Origin: Sphagnum compactum
Lineage: Eukaryota; Bryophyta; Sphagnopsida; Sphagnales
Direction of reading: 5' to 3'
Length of the DNA stretch: 64,000 nt
Assembly (NCBI GenBank): GCA_965153455.1
Contig: OZ234495.1
Location: forward strand, 16,674,875-16,738,874
Below are positions 11,401-23,579 of this stretch, piece after piece. A program made the position numbers and the translations under genes. Each line of letters begins with the position of its first letter. The stretch's first letter is position 1. The notes under the pieces are model-generated. The model saw only the letters and a list, made by a program, of their open reading frames with translations, ran no database searches and had not been told where the DNA came from.

Positions 11401-14400
11401 AAAATCCTACCAAATAATCTTTATCCCAATTAAACCCTAACCCATTGCTAATTGGCTAAAAAACATTTTCAATTTGAACATTGTTTTAAATTGTTCCCAA
11501 ATCCTCCATTCTTTCTTACAAATTAATCAATGACATTACCTTCATTTATCTCTAGCATTTTCCACCATATTTAAATTTCTTCCAATTATGCATTGGCAAT
11601 CCATGGGTAGAAGGTTGATGAGAACTTCCTAAACTTCACACTGCTCCCTTGTGTCATTTGGACCATACACGTTTATAAAAGCAACATCACCACATGGGAG
11701 CCATCCTAGTACCCATAGGACCTCAAGTTATCATAGATGGTACCCTAATCCATCATTGATTGGGACCATTAATTATCTACAATTTGGGTGCAAATGCCAT
11801 TGCAATTTGCACCTACTTGGCTAGATTCATATCCATGGTAATATGTTATGTTTCAACCATGAAACATTCTGAAATTCTTCATAATTTTCACCCCATGGTT
11901 TATACCTTGTTTTGCTTTAGTTTGTGCTCTTGCAACACTAGAACATTTATTTTCAATATGATATATTTTTCTACATATTTCTTAACCTTGTGGAGTGCAT
12001 AATCTTAATTGAAGTCTCTTACATCAAGTGAAGCAAGGTGTAGTCTCATTAGGTAATGTTGAGGGTCAAATTGAAAGTATTTTGCCCATGACTTTTCTCA
12101 TGTGATTCACTTGTTGTAATTGATGCGGTGTTGAAGAAATTATAATGTCATGTAATTGTAGGACAATTTTTTGACTACTTGACAAAGTTTGTTTTTCTTA
12201 CATTTTCCTTTAAGTTACAAATGTTTGTAGGTCATTGCTAAATCCCCCTAGGATTGCACCTTTTGTTGATTGGCCTTTGTCAAGGTGAGGAACCTTGTGA
12301 TCACTAGTTCATGTTGGTTGGAGATGATGTATTTGCATGAAACATGCTTGTGTTTTAATGAATTTCCAAGTTGTGTATATACTTATATGCTTAGCAAGGG
12401 CAACTTAGGAGGGGATTAAAACATTATGTCAGCTTTAAAGAAGCCAATGTCCTCCATTCCTATATGCTATAAGATATTTGTTGTGATTTCTCCTGTCTTC
12501 TGATGTGTGGCAGTGGAATGCTTTAAGGCATGACATAGATATTGATAGGGATCTTAGGTTGGCATTTGATGCCTCACTAATGATCTCAAAGCTTTCACCC
12601 CTTTATCTTGGTTATAATAAGCTACGAAATTTGTTACATGTTTTGGGTGAATGCAAGGTATGGTGGTTCACTTTTGGTGTCACAATGGTGTTGTTTGTTG
12701 GGTACCCCTTGTTCAAAAGCATATGGTGAGTAGTATATTTTTAAATCTATTAATTGGTATTGAATGTAAACTAACAACTTTATTATGAAGATATTTGTGT
12801 AGTTGTTTATTGATAAAAAATTCATATGCTAGTAGAAATGGACTTTTGAAGTTCAAAATTATGGATTGGTCGGTTGACTAAAATGATAGAAAATTGAAAG
12901 GTTCATCTTAAATTTTATTCAAAATTATCTATAGTGATTTAGCATATGAATTAGAATGAAATAATACATTTTTATGTGAAAATTTTCCTTAAGAATCATA
13001 ACCAAATTCTACTTATGAACTTTTGACTGCCATAAAATAACTTGTATTTTCATAACTCCATAACATTGCTGTTTTTCATTCATTTTCAAATTTTTTTTTC
13101 AAAGGTGCATATATTTGGAATCTCTATTTGGGTTCTTATTAATATGGACTTTATTGATTTTAATACATGGACTTTATTACCATTTAACCATTTTGTGATG
13201 GTACCACAAAAAATTAAATATTTAACACTAGAGCGGGGACTTTTGTGGAATACGATTATTTTAAAAGTGAGCCACCATATTGTGCATTTACCATTTTGTG
13301 AAATTTGTCATTGTAAGATGAAAGCATAGTCAAAGGAATCATTTAAGGGGGTGGACGTTCCTTAAAATTTTGTTTTTGTATGTTTGAAAAATCACAAGGG
13401 GAACATAGAAATTTGAAATTTCAATATTTCTTTGGAATAGGCTCCATTACTTGCAAAATTTCAATGCTCAAAATTTGATGCAAATCAAAAATCTGTTTGC
13501 ATGTTTTAAATGTTCAAACCTTTACATTGGATTTTTTCTCAAATGTTTTTATTCCTTATCAATTAAAACTAGTAAATTCATTTTTACAACACATTTGAAC
13601 ACATTTGGTTCAAATGCATGAATGCATAATGTACAGGATATAGGATTAAACTGTAGTAAGAAACTAATTATATTTATCATATAATGGTAAATTGGGCACG
13701 AAAAATAAAAAATTTATGATTATCGACCCAACAAATGAAGGCCATTTGTCACATGTAGTCCTTGAAAAGATTTTTAACTTAACACCTTTGGTTCATTTGA
13801 TCATGTTTGCACCATGTAGGATCAAGGAATTTCCATTGATACTATTTGACAAGCTTGAGGTACATTAGCCACAATAAATAAATAATTACATAAAACCAAA
13901 TGTGCTTAAAGTCACATGCATACATTTCTTCATTCACCCATGTAAATTGCCAAATTAAAAACCTTGTTTCATAATTATAATAGAATGTATGAGCTTGATT
14001 TGTTAATTAACACCAAAAAACTGAGAAGGATAAATTTTCTTTAGTTGTAATGCTACATCTTTGTGTTGTATTAGCATGCTTTAAGATCATTCAATCCCAA
14101 TTTTTTTTATGGTGCAATTTTACATGGTTGTGGTTAATATGTCTTTAAAATGTTGAATCACAAAGTTTTGCAAAATCAAATGCAATATAACAAAAAATAA
14201 TAATTAATGTGGTGTTGTATTTGACTAACCATAGTACTTTTAAAATTAAATTGCAAGTACCACAAAACAAACCATACAATTGTTAAACATGTAAGTTGAT
14301 TGGATTACAAGATTAAAATTTTTATGATTTTAATCCTATTTAATAATATTAAAAAACCTAAGGAGATTATATTATGAAATGCAAGTAGGTTGAAATCTAT

Positions 14401-15990
14401 TTTTTTATATTATCAACTTTTTGAAAAATAGATGAAAATAGATTAAAACAATGTTTAAATCAAAACTTAAAAATATGAAGTTTTAAAATTTACCATAGAC
14501 TTTGTGAAAACTTGGAATTTTCAAATATTATTTAATTTTTTGGAAATGAAATAGGTTGTAACACATTTACACAATTGTTTTTGAACATATTTTTTTTACA
14601 CTTGTATGATGTAGTTGTTTTCAAATTTTAAGTTTACATTCTTATGAGGTCAATAGAGGTATACGGTTTTGTATTATGGTAAGAGGAGTTTTTAATTTGC
14701 TTTTGTGTTAATGTGTGAATTTATATCATTTTAATTGTCAATGACTATTTTTTTGGTTTAATTGACTTTGATTTCACCCACTAGTACATTACAAATGATG
14801 AAAAGGTGATTGCAAGTTTGAAACATGTTAGTGTGAAGATTTCCCAAGGTAGTTTATGTATAAAACAGTCACATGGACAAAAAATTAAGAAAGGTGAAAC
14901 ATGAATGACAATAGGTTGTGGCCTTGAAAATTGAAGACCTTGATGAAGACTGTATTTGTCAGTAAAATGATTATGTTTGGGGAGACATTAAAATTCAAAC
15001 ATATCATTATCTTGTGTTAAGGGTGGCAAAGGGCAATGACTTTGTGATAGACAATTTTTAATGTTGAGACATATACAATTGTAAAGGCATTCATGAATGT
15101 TTTGAACTTGTTGTCACAATCTATGCGATGAACCAATCACAAGGTCATTAGCTATCATTTGATGCTTTCACTTCATCTATACATTTGACCCTAACTATGG
15201 AAGTTGAAGGGAGACAAGTTTTTGATGGGACTAATGTTCTTGACTGAATTTTAATGTTACAATCCTGTTCTTTTATGAAAACATGCAAGTTGAAGTGGTT
15301 AAGGTGATCAAACCTTCTCCATTTCTTGGCAATTTATGATTTACATTAGGTTCACAACAATATGTTTCCAATTTTGCTAAATTCTTGTTTGAAATCTTCA
15401 TGGGTCGTGGAGAATTTCGTGGGTTGTGGGGATGTAATTTATTTTTCTTTTGACTATGATGCAAAAGTAGTAATTTCTCTAATAATGACAATCTTTGATG
15501 TATTAAACCCTATTGTGCAAACATGTAAATCACTAGAGGATGAATCAATTGTTGAATCTAGTGATTTTATTGAAGAAAACAATAATATTTATTGAAAAGT
15601 TTTCACGTGCATTCATTGCACAATTATATTTATTCAAGAGGTTATTTGTAACTCCAACTACATGTGTTGACACCTTGCTTAGTGACACAATCATGAAAAT
15701 TGCCAAATGTTGGCTTCTTTGCCAAGCAAATCCTAGGAATTTCAGGGTTGCCAATTGAAACTAAACAAATGTTAAATCTTGCTTGTGCATTGACATCTCT
15801 TTGATGTCATTATTTATAAGTGAAAAACTTAGATTGCATCATCATGGTGGTGAAAAATTGACTTGATGATCCACATTTGAATTTTACATGATATATAAAT
15901 CGAAACATGCCATATTGATATCTTGAGATGAGCATCAAAACTTCATATTAAACAATATTGCTCTGGACCCATCCTAAGCTGTAAACCCAA
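8430..15990. other. Intergenic DNA, no gene recognised
   Basis: This 7.5-kb stretch holds only short chance open frames (up to about 95 codons) on both strands. None shows a family resemblance I can support. The composition is slightly less A+T rich at 9.8-11.0 kb, with many purine-rich GGAGG/GGTAGG phrases on the plus strand. That could be decayed transposon sequence, but no motif proves it. Confidence 0.5.
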
Positions 15991-16000
15991 TCTAGGGTCT

Positions 16001-16068
16001 CTTTCTATTAGGTTGTTGTGATCACAGTTACACACGATGTGTTGTGATCACAACAACCTAATGGAAAG
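16001..16068. repeat. Near-perfect hairpin, with a third half-site at 16263-16287
   Basis: The arms 16007-16026 and 16043-16062 are exact reverse complements (core TAGGTTGTTGTGATCACA), with a 16-nt loop. Pairing extends outward to 26 bp with one mismatch. A third related half-site at 16263-16287, in the orientation of the right arm, matches the left arm with about six differences, nearly all transitions. This pattern fits termini of a small DNA transposon, either a solo hairpin or an element spanning 16001-16287 with an internal duplicated end. Confidence 0.8.
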
Positions 16069-16289
16069 CAACTAACATAAGGCCTTGATTCTTGTTGCAT
16101 GGACAATTGCAAAGAGAAAAAGACAAATGTCATTTTACGATGAGTCATATTTCGATTCCCAGCTTCGGTAGCTCTTGCAATTGGTCAATGCTTGATGGGT
16201 AGAGCTCGGAAAGATGACTTTGACCAGAGCTAGGTGGTAAAACCACATAATCGAAAGCTAGTATGATCATAGCAGCCTAATGAAAAGAT

Positions 16290-17219
16290 GTCCTTATTAG
16301 TCATGGAAATGCAGGTGAGCAAGAAATAAGGATTGTGGGCCAGAGCTCTGGAGTGAGGCTCAAAAGAGTTGGGTTTTCCTGGTGAATTGCATAAACTTGT
16401 GCAAATGTGAACAAGACAAATTGTTAGTCACTTCAGACTTACAGAGCATGTGCCAAAGATGCAAGAAAAAGGCATCATGACTACTTCTTGCAAAATTTAA
16501 CTTTGTTGATTCCAAGGGTTCAGAAATTTGCACATTCTAGCCCCCCATGTCATGCCTGGGGCAACAATTTAACAGTAAGCCAAGGTTATGCCATCAAAGC
16601 CAATCTGAAATAATCCCCAAATTTATGGATCTTCAGAAGCTCACAAATCTCTCATTCAATTTTGGCTTGCCAAGAGTATATACTTAAGTATTTTAGTAAC
16701 CAACTAACTAGTGTTTAATTTTGGATGAAAGTATAGATTAAAGTGTTGATATTTTTTTCCCATTTTGTAAACTACAGTTTGGCATCCAAAATTGTCAAAA
16801 TTATTAAATTTGAATGACTCCAGACCCATTCCCTGGGGATAAAACCCGTTCAAACTTAAAACCCGCAACCCCTATTCACACTGAACTAGCTCACACCAAA
16901 ATATAATGTTCTTTAAAAAGATTGAAAAGCATGACAATTGAATGAAGTCCCTTTTTTGCCCAAATTAAACATTAAATAGTTGTATGCTCCAATTGAAATA
17001 TCAAGAGAGTCTTGAACAATTTGACCCCAAATTCATGGGCTTTGAGCTTCAATGGGGCTTGACTTGGTAAGTGGTTCACAATTTCTTAGATTTTCTTCTT
17101 TTTGGCATTGGGTCACCCAATTGCACATGTTGGTCCCAATTGGCTGCCAGTTGAAATTTCCTGTTTGGGGTGGGGAAGGGGATGACAACAGAAGAAGGAA
17201 GATACTCTTAACAATTTGG
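16290..17219. other. Intergenic DNA, no gene recognised
   Basis: Short chance frames only. The sequence is moderately A+T rich, with no repeat structure beyond isolated direct repeats and no motif of a known transposon protein. Confidence 0.5.
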
Positions 17220-17273
17220 TAGGGTTTAGGGTTTTAGGGCAACACATGTTTTTAACTTGGGTTTAGGGTTTAA
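17220..17273 (+). repeat. Short interstitial telomere-type repeats (TTTAGGG)
   Basis: TAGGGTTTAGGGTTTTAGGG lies at 17220-17239, and GGGTTTAGGGTTTAAC at 17259-17273. A third stretch (TAGGGTTTAGGGTTTA) lies at 17891-17906. These match the plant telomere unit TTTAGGG but are only two to three units each. They are common in plant promoters and introns, so they do not indicate a chromosome end. Confidence 0.7.
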
Positions 17274-17650
17274 CAAACTCTTGTTGTTGTTGGTGTTATG
17301 GGTAGGCCTAAGCTCCTTATTATGTAGTCATGGTGTATATGACTTGTCAGTTGTCTTTCTCCTCAATTCAATTATAATCAATATGTTCATGTCCGACAAA
17401 TTTTTGTCGTTTTTTCAACCCAAAAGAAAGAAGTGGAAACTTTTGTTTTTTTCTTGCGTAAGTTTGACTATTTTTTGGGAATAATTTGCCAAATTTCTGG
17501 TATTACAAAACTGAATTTTTAAAAAAAAAATCCTTGCTTACAATCCCATTACAAATTGAGATTTCCTTGCCCAGTTCCAAAAATTTCTTCACAATGACTC
17601 TTTTGCTTGACCGCACATTGTAGCACACATTAAATCATAACCTAACATAA

Positions 17651-17870
17651 TTTGTGTTTTGTGGGAGTGTGTAGGGTTAAGACCCGATACCCACAAACAT
17701 AATTTGTGTTTTGTTGGAGTGTGTAGGGTGAAGAAGACCTCAGGCTCACAAACATCATTTGTCTTTTAAGGGAGTGTGTAGGGTTAAGATGGGATACCCA
17801 CAAACATTTTAAATTGTCTTTTAATGGAGTTGTGTGGGGTTAAAAACTGGTTGGTATTCACAAATTGTCA
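17651..17870 (+). repeat. Four-unit tandem repeat, period 52-55 bp
   Basis: Units begin at about 17651, 17703, 17758 and 17813 with TTTGTGTTTTGTGGGAGTGT or a close variant, followed by GTAGGGTTAAGA and ending in ACCCACAAACAT. Divergence increases toward the last unit. No coding potential is seen. Confidence 0.8.
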
Positions 17871-18790
17871 TTGCCAACGGGGTCAATGAGTAGGGTTTAG
17901 GGTTTAGAGTAGTAGAACAAGAATTGCCTACAAACTCGGAAACCATGACCCACCATTGAAATAATTCTTAGCCTAGGTTACAACTCCTTACAAGTCACCA
18001 AATTAGTAGGGAAGAGTTTCATGTTTTGTGTGATAGGAGGAGAGTTGAAACTTGGGGGTTTGCCTTTGCGTGCATTAAGGGCCCCTTTAGATGAGGGTCC
18101 AAGGTCGAAGGTCCAATGAAATAGAGCAATCCCATTAAATTCTCGAGAGCCATAAATTGGACCCATTAAAGATGAGGGCATGAGACTAATAAAAAGTGGC
18201 ACATCAAGGCTAATCCTACATGGCAGCATTTTGGATGGAAAATCAATTGGTTTAGACCCCCAAACAAAAGAGCTCAATCGAGAGCTCATTCATGATTTGG
18301 AGAATGGCGATGCAAGCTAGGCTCCAAGGCAAGGTCCAACTCAAGGATTCAATTTGCTTCAAATGAGTCCAAATTGGTTCCTAGGAATTTGGATCATGGA
18401 CCCCATCTGAAGTGGGCCTACGTCCCAAGTTGCTACTAGGCAAGATACCTATCAATACTTGTGTGCACTCAAAAGATGATGGATTTTGACCATCATGTAG
18501 TTTGTTTCACATTTTCATTCATTTGTAGTTCTTGTTGTATGTTTCATGGTTCATGATTCGTTCTACCTCAAGAAAGAAGTGGGAATATAGTGATAATGTT
18601 AAGAAAACATGAACAACTAGTGCAATGGCAGTTTTTTTAAAAGGAATGCTTGAAAAAATAGTTAAAGAAGAATGATTGATGTAGGAAGGAAGGATGATAG
18701 ATAAAGAAGGAACCTATAAGTTCTACTACGAGATCTTGAGAGATGAAATGAATAAATTTGCATAAGTGAGAGAGCTAGCAATCAAGTTTC
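17870..18790. other. Intergenic DNA, no gene recognised
   Basis: It includes a 103-codon minus-strand open frame (18289-17978) whose translation matches no family I know. The composition is less A+T rich than the surroundings, which can lengthen chance frames. It may be transposon-derived. Confidence 0.4.
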
Positions 18791-18792
18791 CT

Positions 18793-19062
18793 TCATTTTT
18801 TGATGCAATTATGCATCAAGAACAAGAATTTCTTGGTACCCACCATCATAGTATGGACCACATTTGCTTCGGGTTGGATATGTTTCATGAGGAGGATCTT
18901 CAACTTTCCGAATAATGTGATTGACCCATTCCAAGCTAAAATATTAAGGTTCCTTTGAGCCTTGGAGAAGGGGATGGTTGTAACTCTCAAGGTGGGGGGC
19001 ATGAATGAAGGCAAAAGGAATTGGGGTGAAGGGGTCGGGAACTTGGGATGAAGATCATTCAT
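18793..19062 (-). mobile_element. Possible LINE endonuclease fragment
   Basis: The minus-strand frame contains RNLNILAWNGSITLFGKLKIL followed by MKHIQPEANVV. That resembles the start of plant LINE endonuclease domains (the '.KILSWNVRGLN..RK...K..I....PDI' pattern), although the expected Arg-Gly-Leu is lost. No reverse transcriptase follows downstream at lower coordinates, so if real it is a short remnant. Confidence 0.35.
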
Positions 19063-19079
19063 GCCCTAAAAGTTCAAGG

Positions 19080-20430
19080 AAGGGAGGTCACCCACATGTT
19101 TGCATTTTGGAGAGGGGTGGGTGTGTGTGTGTGTGTGGAAAAATATTCTAGGCCTCATAAATAAGTACCATAGTAGCCATGGCAATTTCAATATCTCAGT
19201 CTCAAATAATTATTTTATTTTGAAGATTCCATGTTGAAAATAGACTATTCTAGAACATTATAAAAGATTTTTATACATATATACATATATATGAAAATTT
19301 CAACATTTTTGTAAAATATTATAATTAGTGTCCATGCTGCCAACTTATGGTAATTTTCATCATTTTAATAAGGGGAGGGAGGAAGGTACAAAGGTACATT
19401 AGTGAAGAATTACTCAAAGTGTGGAGGCTCCCCTATTTGTAAAGGGTTGTAAGGTTTTGTTTCTTGGTATTTGAAAGCACCTTCCCAAAGTGGAAGATCA
19501 TTTTGTCACATAGAGAAGGCGAGTCCACATGCGAAAGCTTATGTGACAAAACCTTGAAGCGCTTTACGCCATGGAAGGCTTGCTCTTGTGGGCCTTCTTG
19601 AATTTTTGGGCCTACTCCCTTGGGCCATTGCCCTTAGGCTATGAAACTCAAACTCAAGAAGTCCCTTGAGAGCAAGTCTTCCCCTATACTTAATTTGCCA
19701 ATATATGTATAGGGCAAAGCCCCATGGGCATTCCAAAACAAGGGACCTAAGATGAGAATGGCCCCCACCCATGGGCTTTACCTAAAATAAAACATGAGGC
19801 AAATTTTATCATTAACCAAACCTACATAGATCACAAGGCGGATGAATGGTAGGGTTCTTATGCCTACTCCTCCATATTGGGAGGGTTCTTACAAGTATAA
19901 GGAGACATAATTTGTGTCTCACCCTTGAGAAGTAGGCATAATATCCCTCTCAATTTCTAGGATGAAAATTCACGAATATATGGTGCTCTTCCTATGCATT
20001 ATGAATTTTCTCCGAGTGCTTTACTAAGGCTATATACTCATGTTATAAACAACAAATGTCACATTTCATGTTTTGTTAATAGGTTAATTTCATTTGAAGT
20101 TTTTGATGACTTTTTCAACCTTCATGAAAGTTCCCATCAATCCATCCCATGTGACAATTGTTTAACTCTCAAAGATGTTTGACTAATTCCAATAAAGTTT
20201 TAAGGAACATTAGAACATGCTTAAATTTTCAACACATGATTCCATTTTGTTTGTCAAATATTAAATTGAATGCAATGAATACGTATTTGTTTGCCAACAC
20301 AATGGAATTTGGACAAGAAAAAGTGAAAGGTTGGCAAAAGGATTCTAAACAAGTTTTTGAATGGTCAAGTTCTATTATTGAACATCAAAACCCAAGTCCA
20401 ACTTAGTGTTTTTTTTTCAATTTTCTCATG
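19080..20430. other. Intergenic DNA with a (TG)n run, no gene recognised
   Basis: A short TG microsatellite lies near 19120-19136, and a TATACATATATAC-type stretch near 19273-19291. Chance frames occur on both strands, including a less A+T-rich patch at 19540-19770, without any recognisable protein motif. Confidence 0.5.
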
Positions 20431-20439
20431 TCGCACCAA

Positions 20440-20560
20440 AAGTGACAATCAACCACCAAAGGATTTAGCCAAATCGTGCTACAAGATGAATAGAGAAGTA
20501 GAAAATTTAGGAATCTTGTTATATGTTGGTGAACGAGTAGAATCTATTAACTAAATATGA
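20440..20560 (+). repeat. Dispersed repeat family 'TTTAGCCAAA', copy 1
   Basis: It shares GATTTAGCCAAA, then GCTACAAG.TGAATAG, and a downstream phrase GTTGGTGAACGAGTAG with other blocks at 21705-21830, 22330-22480 and 38455-38640. The matches are interrupted, so edges are approximate. It has no coding content and is probably a degenerate non-autonomous element. Confidence 0.5.
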
Positions 20561-20759
20561 TGATTTTAGAAGAAGAAAGTTAAAAATCTGCCCAAATCCT
20601 CCAAAAATTGTGACAAACTTCTTTAATTTCCTCCTTGAAATGTGACAATATTTTTGAAATTTTTCCAAAAGGTTCCCTTGATCATGTTGCTTAGGAATTT
20701 TTTTTAAAAATAACAAAATGGCAATTTTTTGCCACAAAAAAATCATTAGTCCAACTTAT

Positions 20760-21700
20760 ACCTTTTACATTGTGAAACTCCCATTCAATTTCCCCCATGT
20801 TGGCATTTTGTAATTGAGATACAAACGACCCACCACAATTCATGTTATTAGAACATTGCAAAAAAATAATAACTTCCCATTTGGTTCAAAATATTCAATA
20901 TAAAACAACTGAAACAAAAATCTATTATAAGTTTAATTCAATGTTGACTTGCATGGAATATGATAACCCATTTTATTGATCAAATATTATAATCAATAAC
21001 CAAATTTGCATTTTCTTTCTTCATGTAAGGATCCAAAAACCATTATAGATATGGTAACTATTTGTTCCAAAATCTCAATATCTATAACATGGGGCCATGG
21101 AATACATTAGCCAAAAAATATAGTTGTCATTATCACAATTCGATAACATGTATTATATGTTTAGTGAGGACATAAATGAAGGCTTCCATATTTGTATGTT
21201 AAACTAGGGGTTGGAAGTAAAACCGAACTTCATGAACTTGAATGAATCAAAGATTAACATATCATTTTACAAGCAACAAATTTTAAGGCTTGTTTGCTTG
21301 TAAGAATAACTTGGTACTTTTTACAACTATCAGGTTCAATATGTCCATTGAAGAGGTGAAAAGTTTCTTTAAACAATGGCATTAAAAATTTTGAATTTTT
21401 TTTTAAATTGCAAGAAGTTAACTTTGTGTTCCTTTCACTTTGCAAGTCTTCCACTATTTATCAAATCTTCTTTAACATCTTGATTCAATTTATATACATA
21501 GAAATGTACTTCATTGACACTACTCAAAGTTGATGATGTAAAATCCTAACCTACATGTTCAAATGTTTCCTCAAAGATTGGTACATGATGCAAATCTTCA
21601 AAGATTGAAGAAGCTACAATTGATTTGTTTCAATTTGTGATCTTTTTTCTATGAAATTCTTCCCCTTGTAATTTGTGTTTAATTATTTATTTTTATTTTT
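20760..21700. other. Intergenic DNA, no gene recognised
   Basis: A+T-rich sequence with no open frame of interest and no clear repeat. Nothing further can be supported. Confidence 0.5.
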
Positions 21701-21704
21701 TATT

Positions 21705-21830
21705 TTTTTAGTGATGTAGGTCAAGTGGCAATCTACCATAAAGACAATTTAGCCAAATTTGGTTATAATTAGGATCTAAGAGCAAAAAAAAGTTCAAGTA
21801 TCCTTCACATTTTTGTTTACATGCTGAAAC
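21705..21830 (+). repeat. Dispersed repeat family 'TTTAGCCAAA', copy 2
   Basis: The block begins GTGATGTAGGTCAAGTGGCA, followed by a CCAT-AAGACAATTTAGCCAAATTTGG segment. It aligns by eye with 22334-22400 (GATGTAGTCAAAGTGG, GTCCATACGAAGATTTAGCC) and 38459-38520 (GTGATGTTGCTCCATTGGCG, AAATTTAGCCAATTTTGG). The ends are uncertain. Confidence 0.6.
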
Positions 21831-21993
21831 CCAATCAATGCAAAAATCTGGTGAATTTTCCAAAGGTAAAAAAAGAAAAGAAAAAGGCTACTGAAAACCC
21901 AAAAGAAGAGCATAGACTTTAGCCCTTTTAAAAACATTTTTAGCCAAGTGGCTAAAATTTAGCCAGAAAGAAAAAACCCTGCAAGTTCCAATG

Positions 21994-22085
21994 CATCTTC
22001 CAAAGGCCCTTAAATCCAAGGGCCTTCCAATTACATCTTCCAAAGGCCCTTAAATCCAAAGGCCTTCCAATACATCTTCCAAACA
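21994..22085 (+). repeat. Tandem repeat, period about 40 bp, 2.3 copies
   Basis: Units start at 21994, 22034 and 22073 with CATCTTCCAAAGGCCCTTAA, each followed by AGGCCTTCCAAT. Within a unit, AAGGCC and GGCCTT can pair. No coding signal. Confidence 0.85.
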
Positions 22086-22258
22086 TAGAAAGTTTGGGCA
22101 GCCCCCAAAAAATAAAGGTGTATAACTTCTTCATTCAACCTAGCTAAATAAAATTATAACACCAAAAATTTTGTTTCAATTTGGCCCGGAATTGGTTTCT
22201 TTTTAAACTGGGCCAAATGGGTTTTTAAAAATTTTCAGTTACCATACCCGGAGGTCCA

Positions 22259-22287
22259 CTACCTACCTACCTACCTACCTACCTACC
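22259..22287 (+). repeat. (CCTA)n microsatellite
   Basis: Seven consecutive TACC/CCTA units. The same tetranucleotide recurs at 43476-43530 and, impure, near 7.0 kb. Confidence 0.95.
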
Positions 22288-22329
22288 ACCCACAACTGGA
22301 TTGGAGCCCCAAAGTTTTTTTGGGTCAAT

Positions 22330-22480
22330 TTTGTGATGTAGTCAAAGTGGTGATCGTCCATACGAAGATTTAGCCAAAATTGGCTACAAGCTAAATAGGA
22401 AAGCAATTATTAAAAAAAAAAAAACCATCCTTCTATATTCTTGGCTACCTACTTGAACCATGCACAGAGAGATCCAGCAA
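22330..22480 (+). repeat. Dispersed repeat family 'TTTAGCCAAA', copy 3
   Basis: It contains TGATGTAGTCAAAGTGGTGA, a GTCCATACGAAGATTTAGCC segment and TTGGCTACAAGCTAAATAGG. It is the closest relative of copies 1 and 2 and lies about 600 bp after copy 2 in the same orientation, so this pair may be part of one larger duplicated unit. Confidence 0.6.
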
Positions 22481-22694
22481 ATTTTCTTTAAAATTTGGTC
22501 TAATTTTGGCTATTGGGAACCTTTTTTTAAAAAAAACTTGATTTTAACACATTTAATTTCTAATTCCACTTTTTGGCTATATATAGTCAGCCAAAAAAAG
22601 GCTGGATGGGACCAGTCTTTTCTTTTTTTCATCCCTTCAATTTCACGGTTTCCAAAGTTTGACGAAATTTCCCACAATTTTAGGCAATTTTTTT

Positions 22695-23570
22695 CCCAAA
22701 CTTTAGAAAATTTTATTGTTGCCATTGCACGAAAATTCGCCCCAAAAACAAACTGTTAAAAATTACTTAAATAAGTTTTAAATAATATTCAAAATTCAGA
22801 ATTTAAAATTAAATAAATATGCTAAATTCCAAATATTAAAAATAAAATAAATAAATAAATAAAAAAATTTAATTAATTAATTAAATAAATAATTATGATT
22901 TAAAAATTATTTTTTTACACCTAAAAAAATTCCCCAAACTTTAGAAAATTTTATTGTTGCCATTGCACGAAAATTCGCCCCAAAAACAAACTGTTAAAAA
23001 TTACTTAAATAAGGTTTAAATAATATTCAAAATTCAGAATTTAAAATTAAATAAATATGCTAAATTCCAAATATTAAAAATAAAATAAAATAAATAAAAA
23101 TAAAAAATTAATTAATTATAATTTTTTTAAAAAAATTTACACCCAAAAAAATTCCCCAAACTTTAGAAAAATTTATTGTTGCCATTGCACGAAAATTCAC
23201 CCCAAAAATAAATTATTAAAAATTACTTAAATAAGTTTTAAATAATATTCGAAATAAAAATAAAATTTAAATAAATGTGCTGAACTCCAAATATTAAAAA
23301 TAAATAAAATTAAATTTTTTAATTAATTAATTATAATTTAAACATTATTTTCTTACACCCAAAAAATTCCCAACACTTTAGAAAATTTTATTGTTGCCAT
23401 TGCACGAAAATCCGCCCCAAAAATAAATTATTAAAAATGACTTAAATAAGTTTTAAATAATATTCAAAATAATAAATAAATAAATATGCTCAACTCCAAA
23501 TATTAAAAATAAAATAAATATATTTATATTTATATATAATTAATTATAATTTAAAAATTATTATTTTTGA
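22695..23570 (+). repeat. Four-unit tandem array, period 214-238 bp
   Basis: Units begin at about 22695, 22933, 23155 and 23369 with CCCAAACTTTAGAAAATTTT, then TTGTTGCCATTGCACGAAAA. The unit body continues through ACTTAAATAAGTTTTAAATA and ATATGCTAAATTCCAAATAT into a variable AAATAAATA/TTAATTAATT tail. Most length difference lies in that tail. The unit head is more conserved than the tail. The array stops about 750 bp before the start codon of the LSD1-like gene, close to its likely promoter. Confidence 0.9.
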
Positions 23571-23579
23571 AAAAAAATG

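Noticed and set aside
16001-16068. Hairpin considered as a microRNA precursor
   Set aside because: The stem of 26 bp with a 16-nt loop is shorter than usual plant precursors and nearly perfect, which fits transposon ends better. No small-RNA data are available.
17220-17906. TTTAGGG repeats as evidence of a telomere
   Set aside because: Only two to three units at each site, in a gene-poor internal region. These are ordinary interstitial telo-boxes.
22695-23570. Array considered as CRISPR
   Set aside because: Units are about 220 bp with no short repeat/spacer structure, and the context is a plant nuclear genome. It is a simple tandem duplication.
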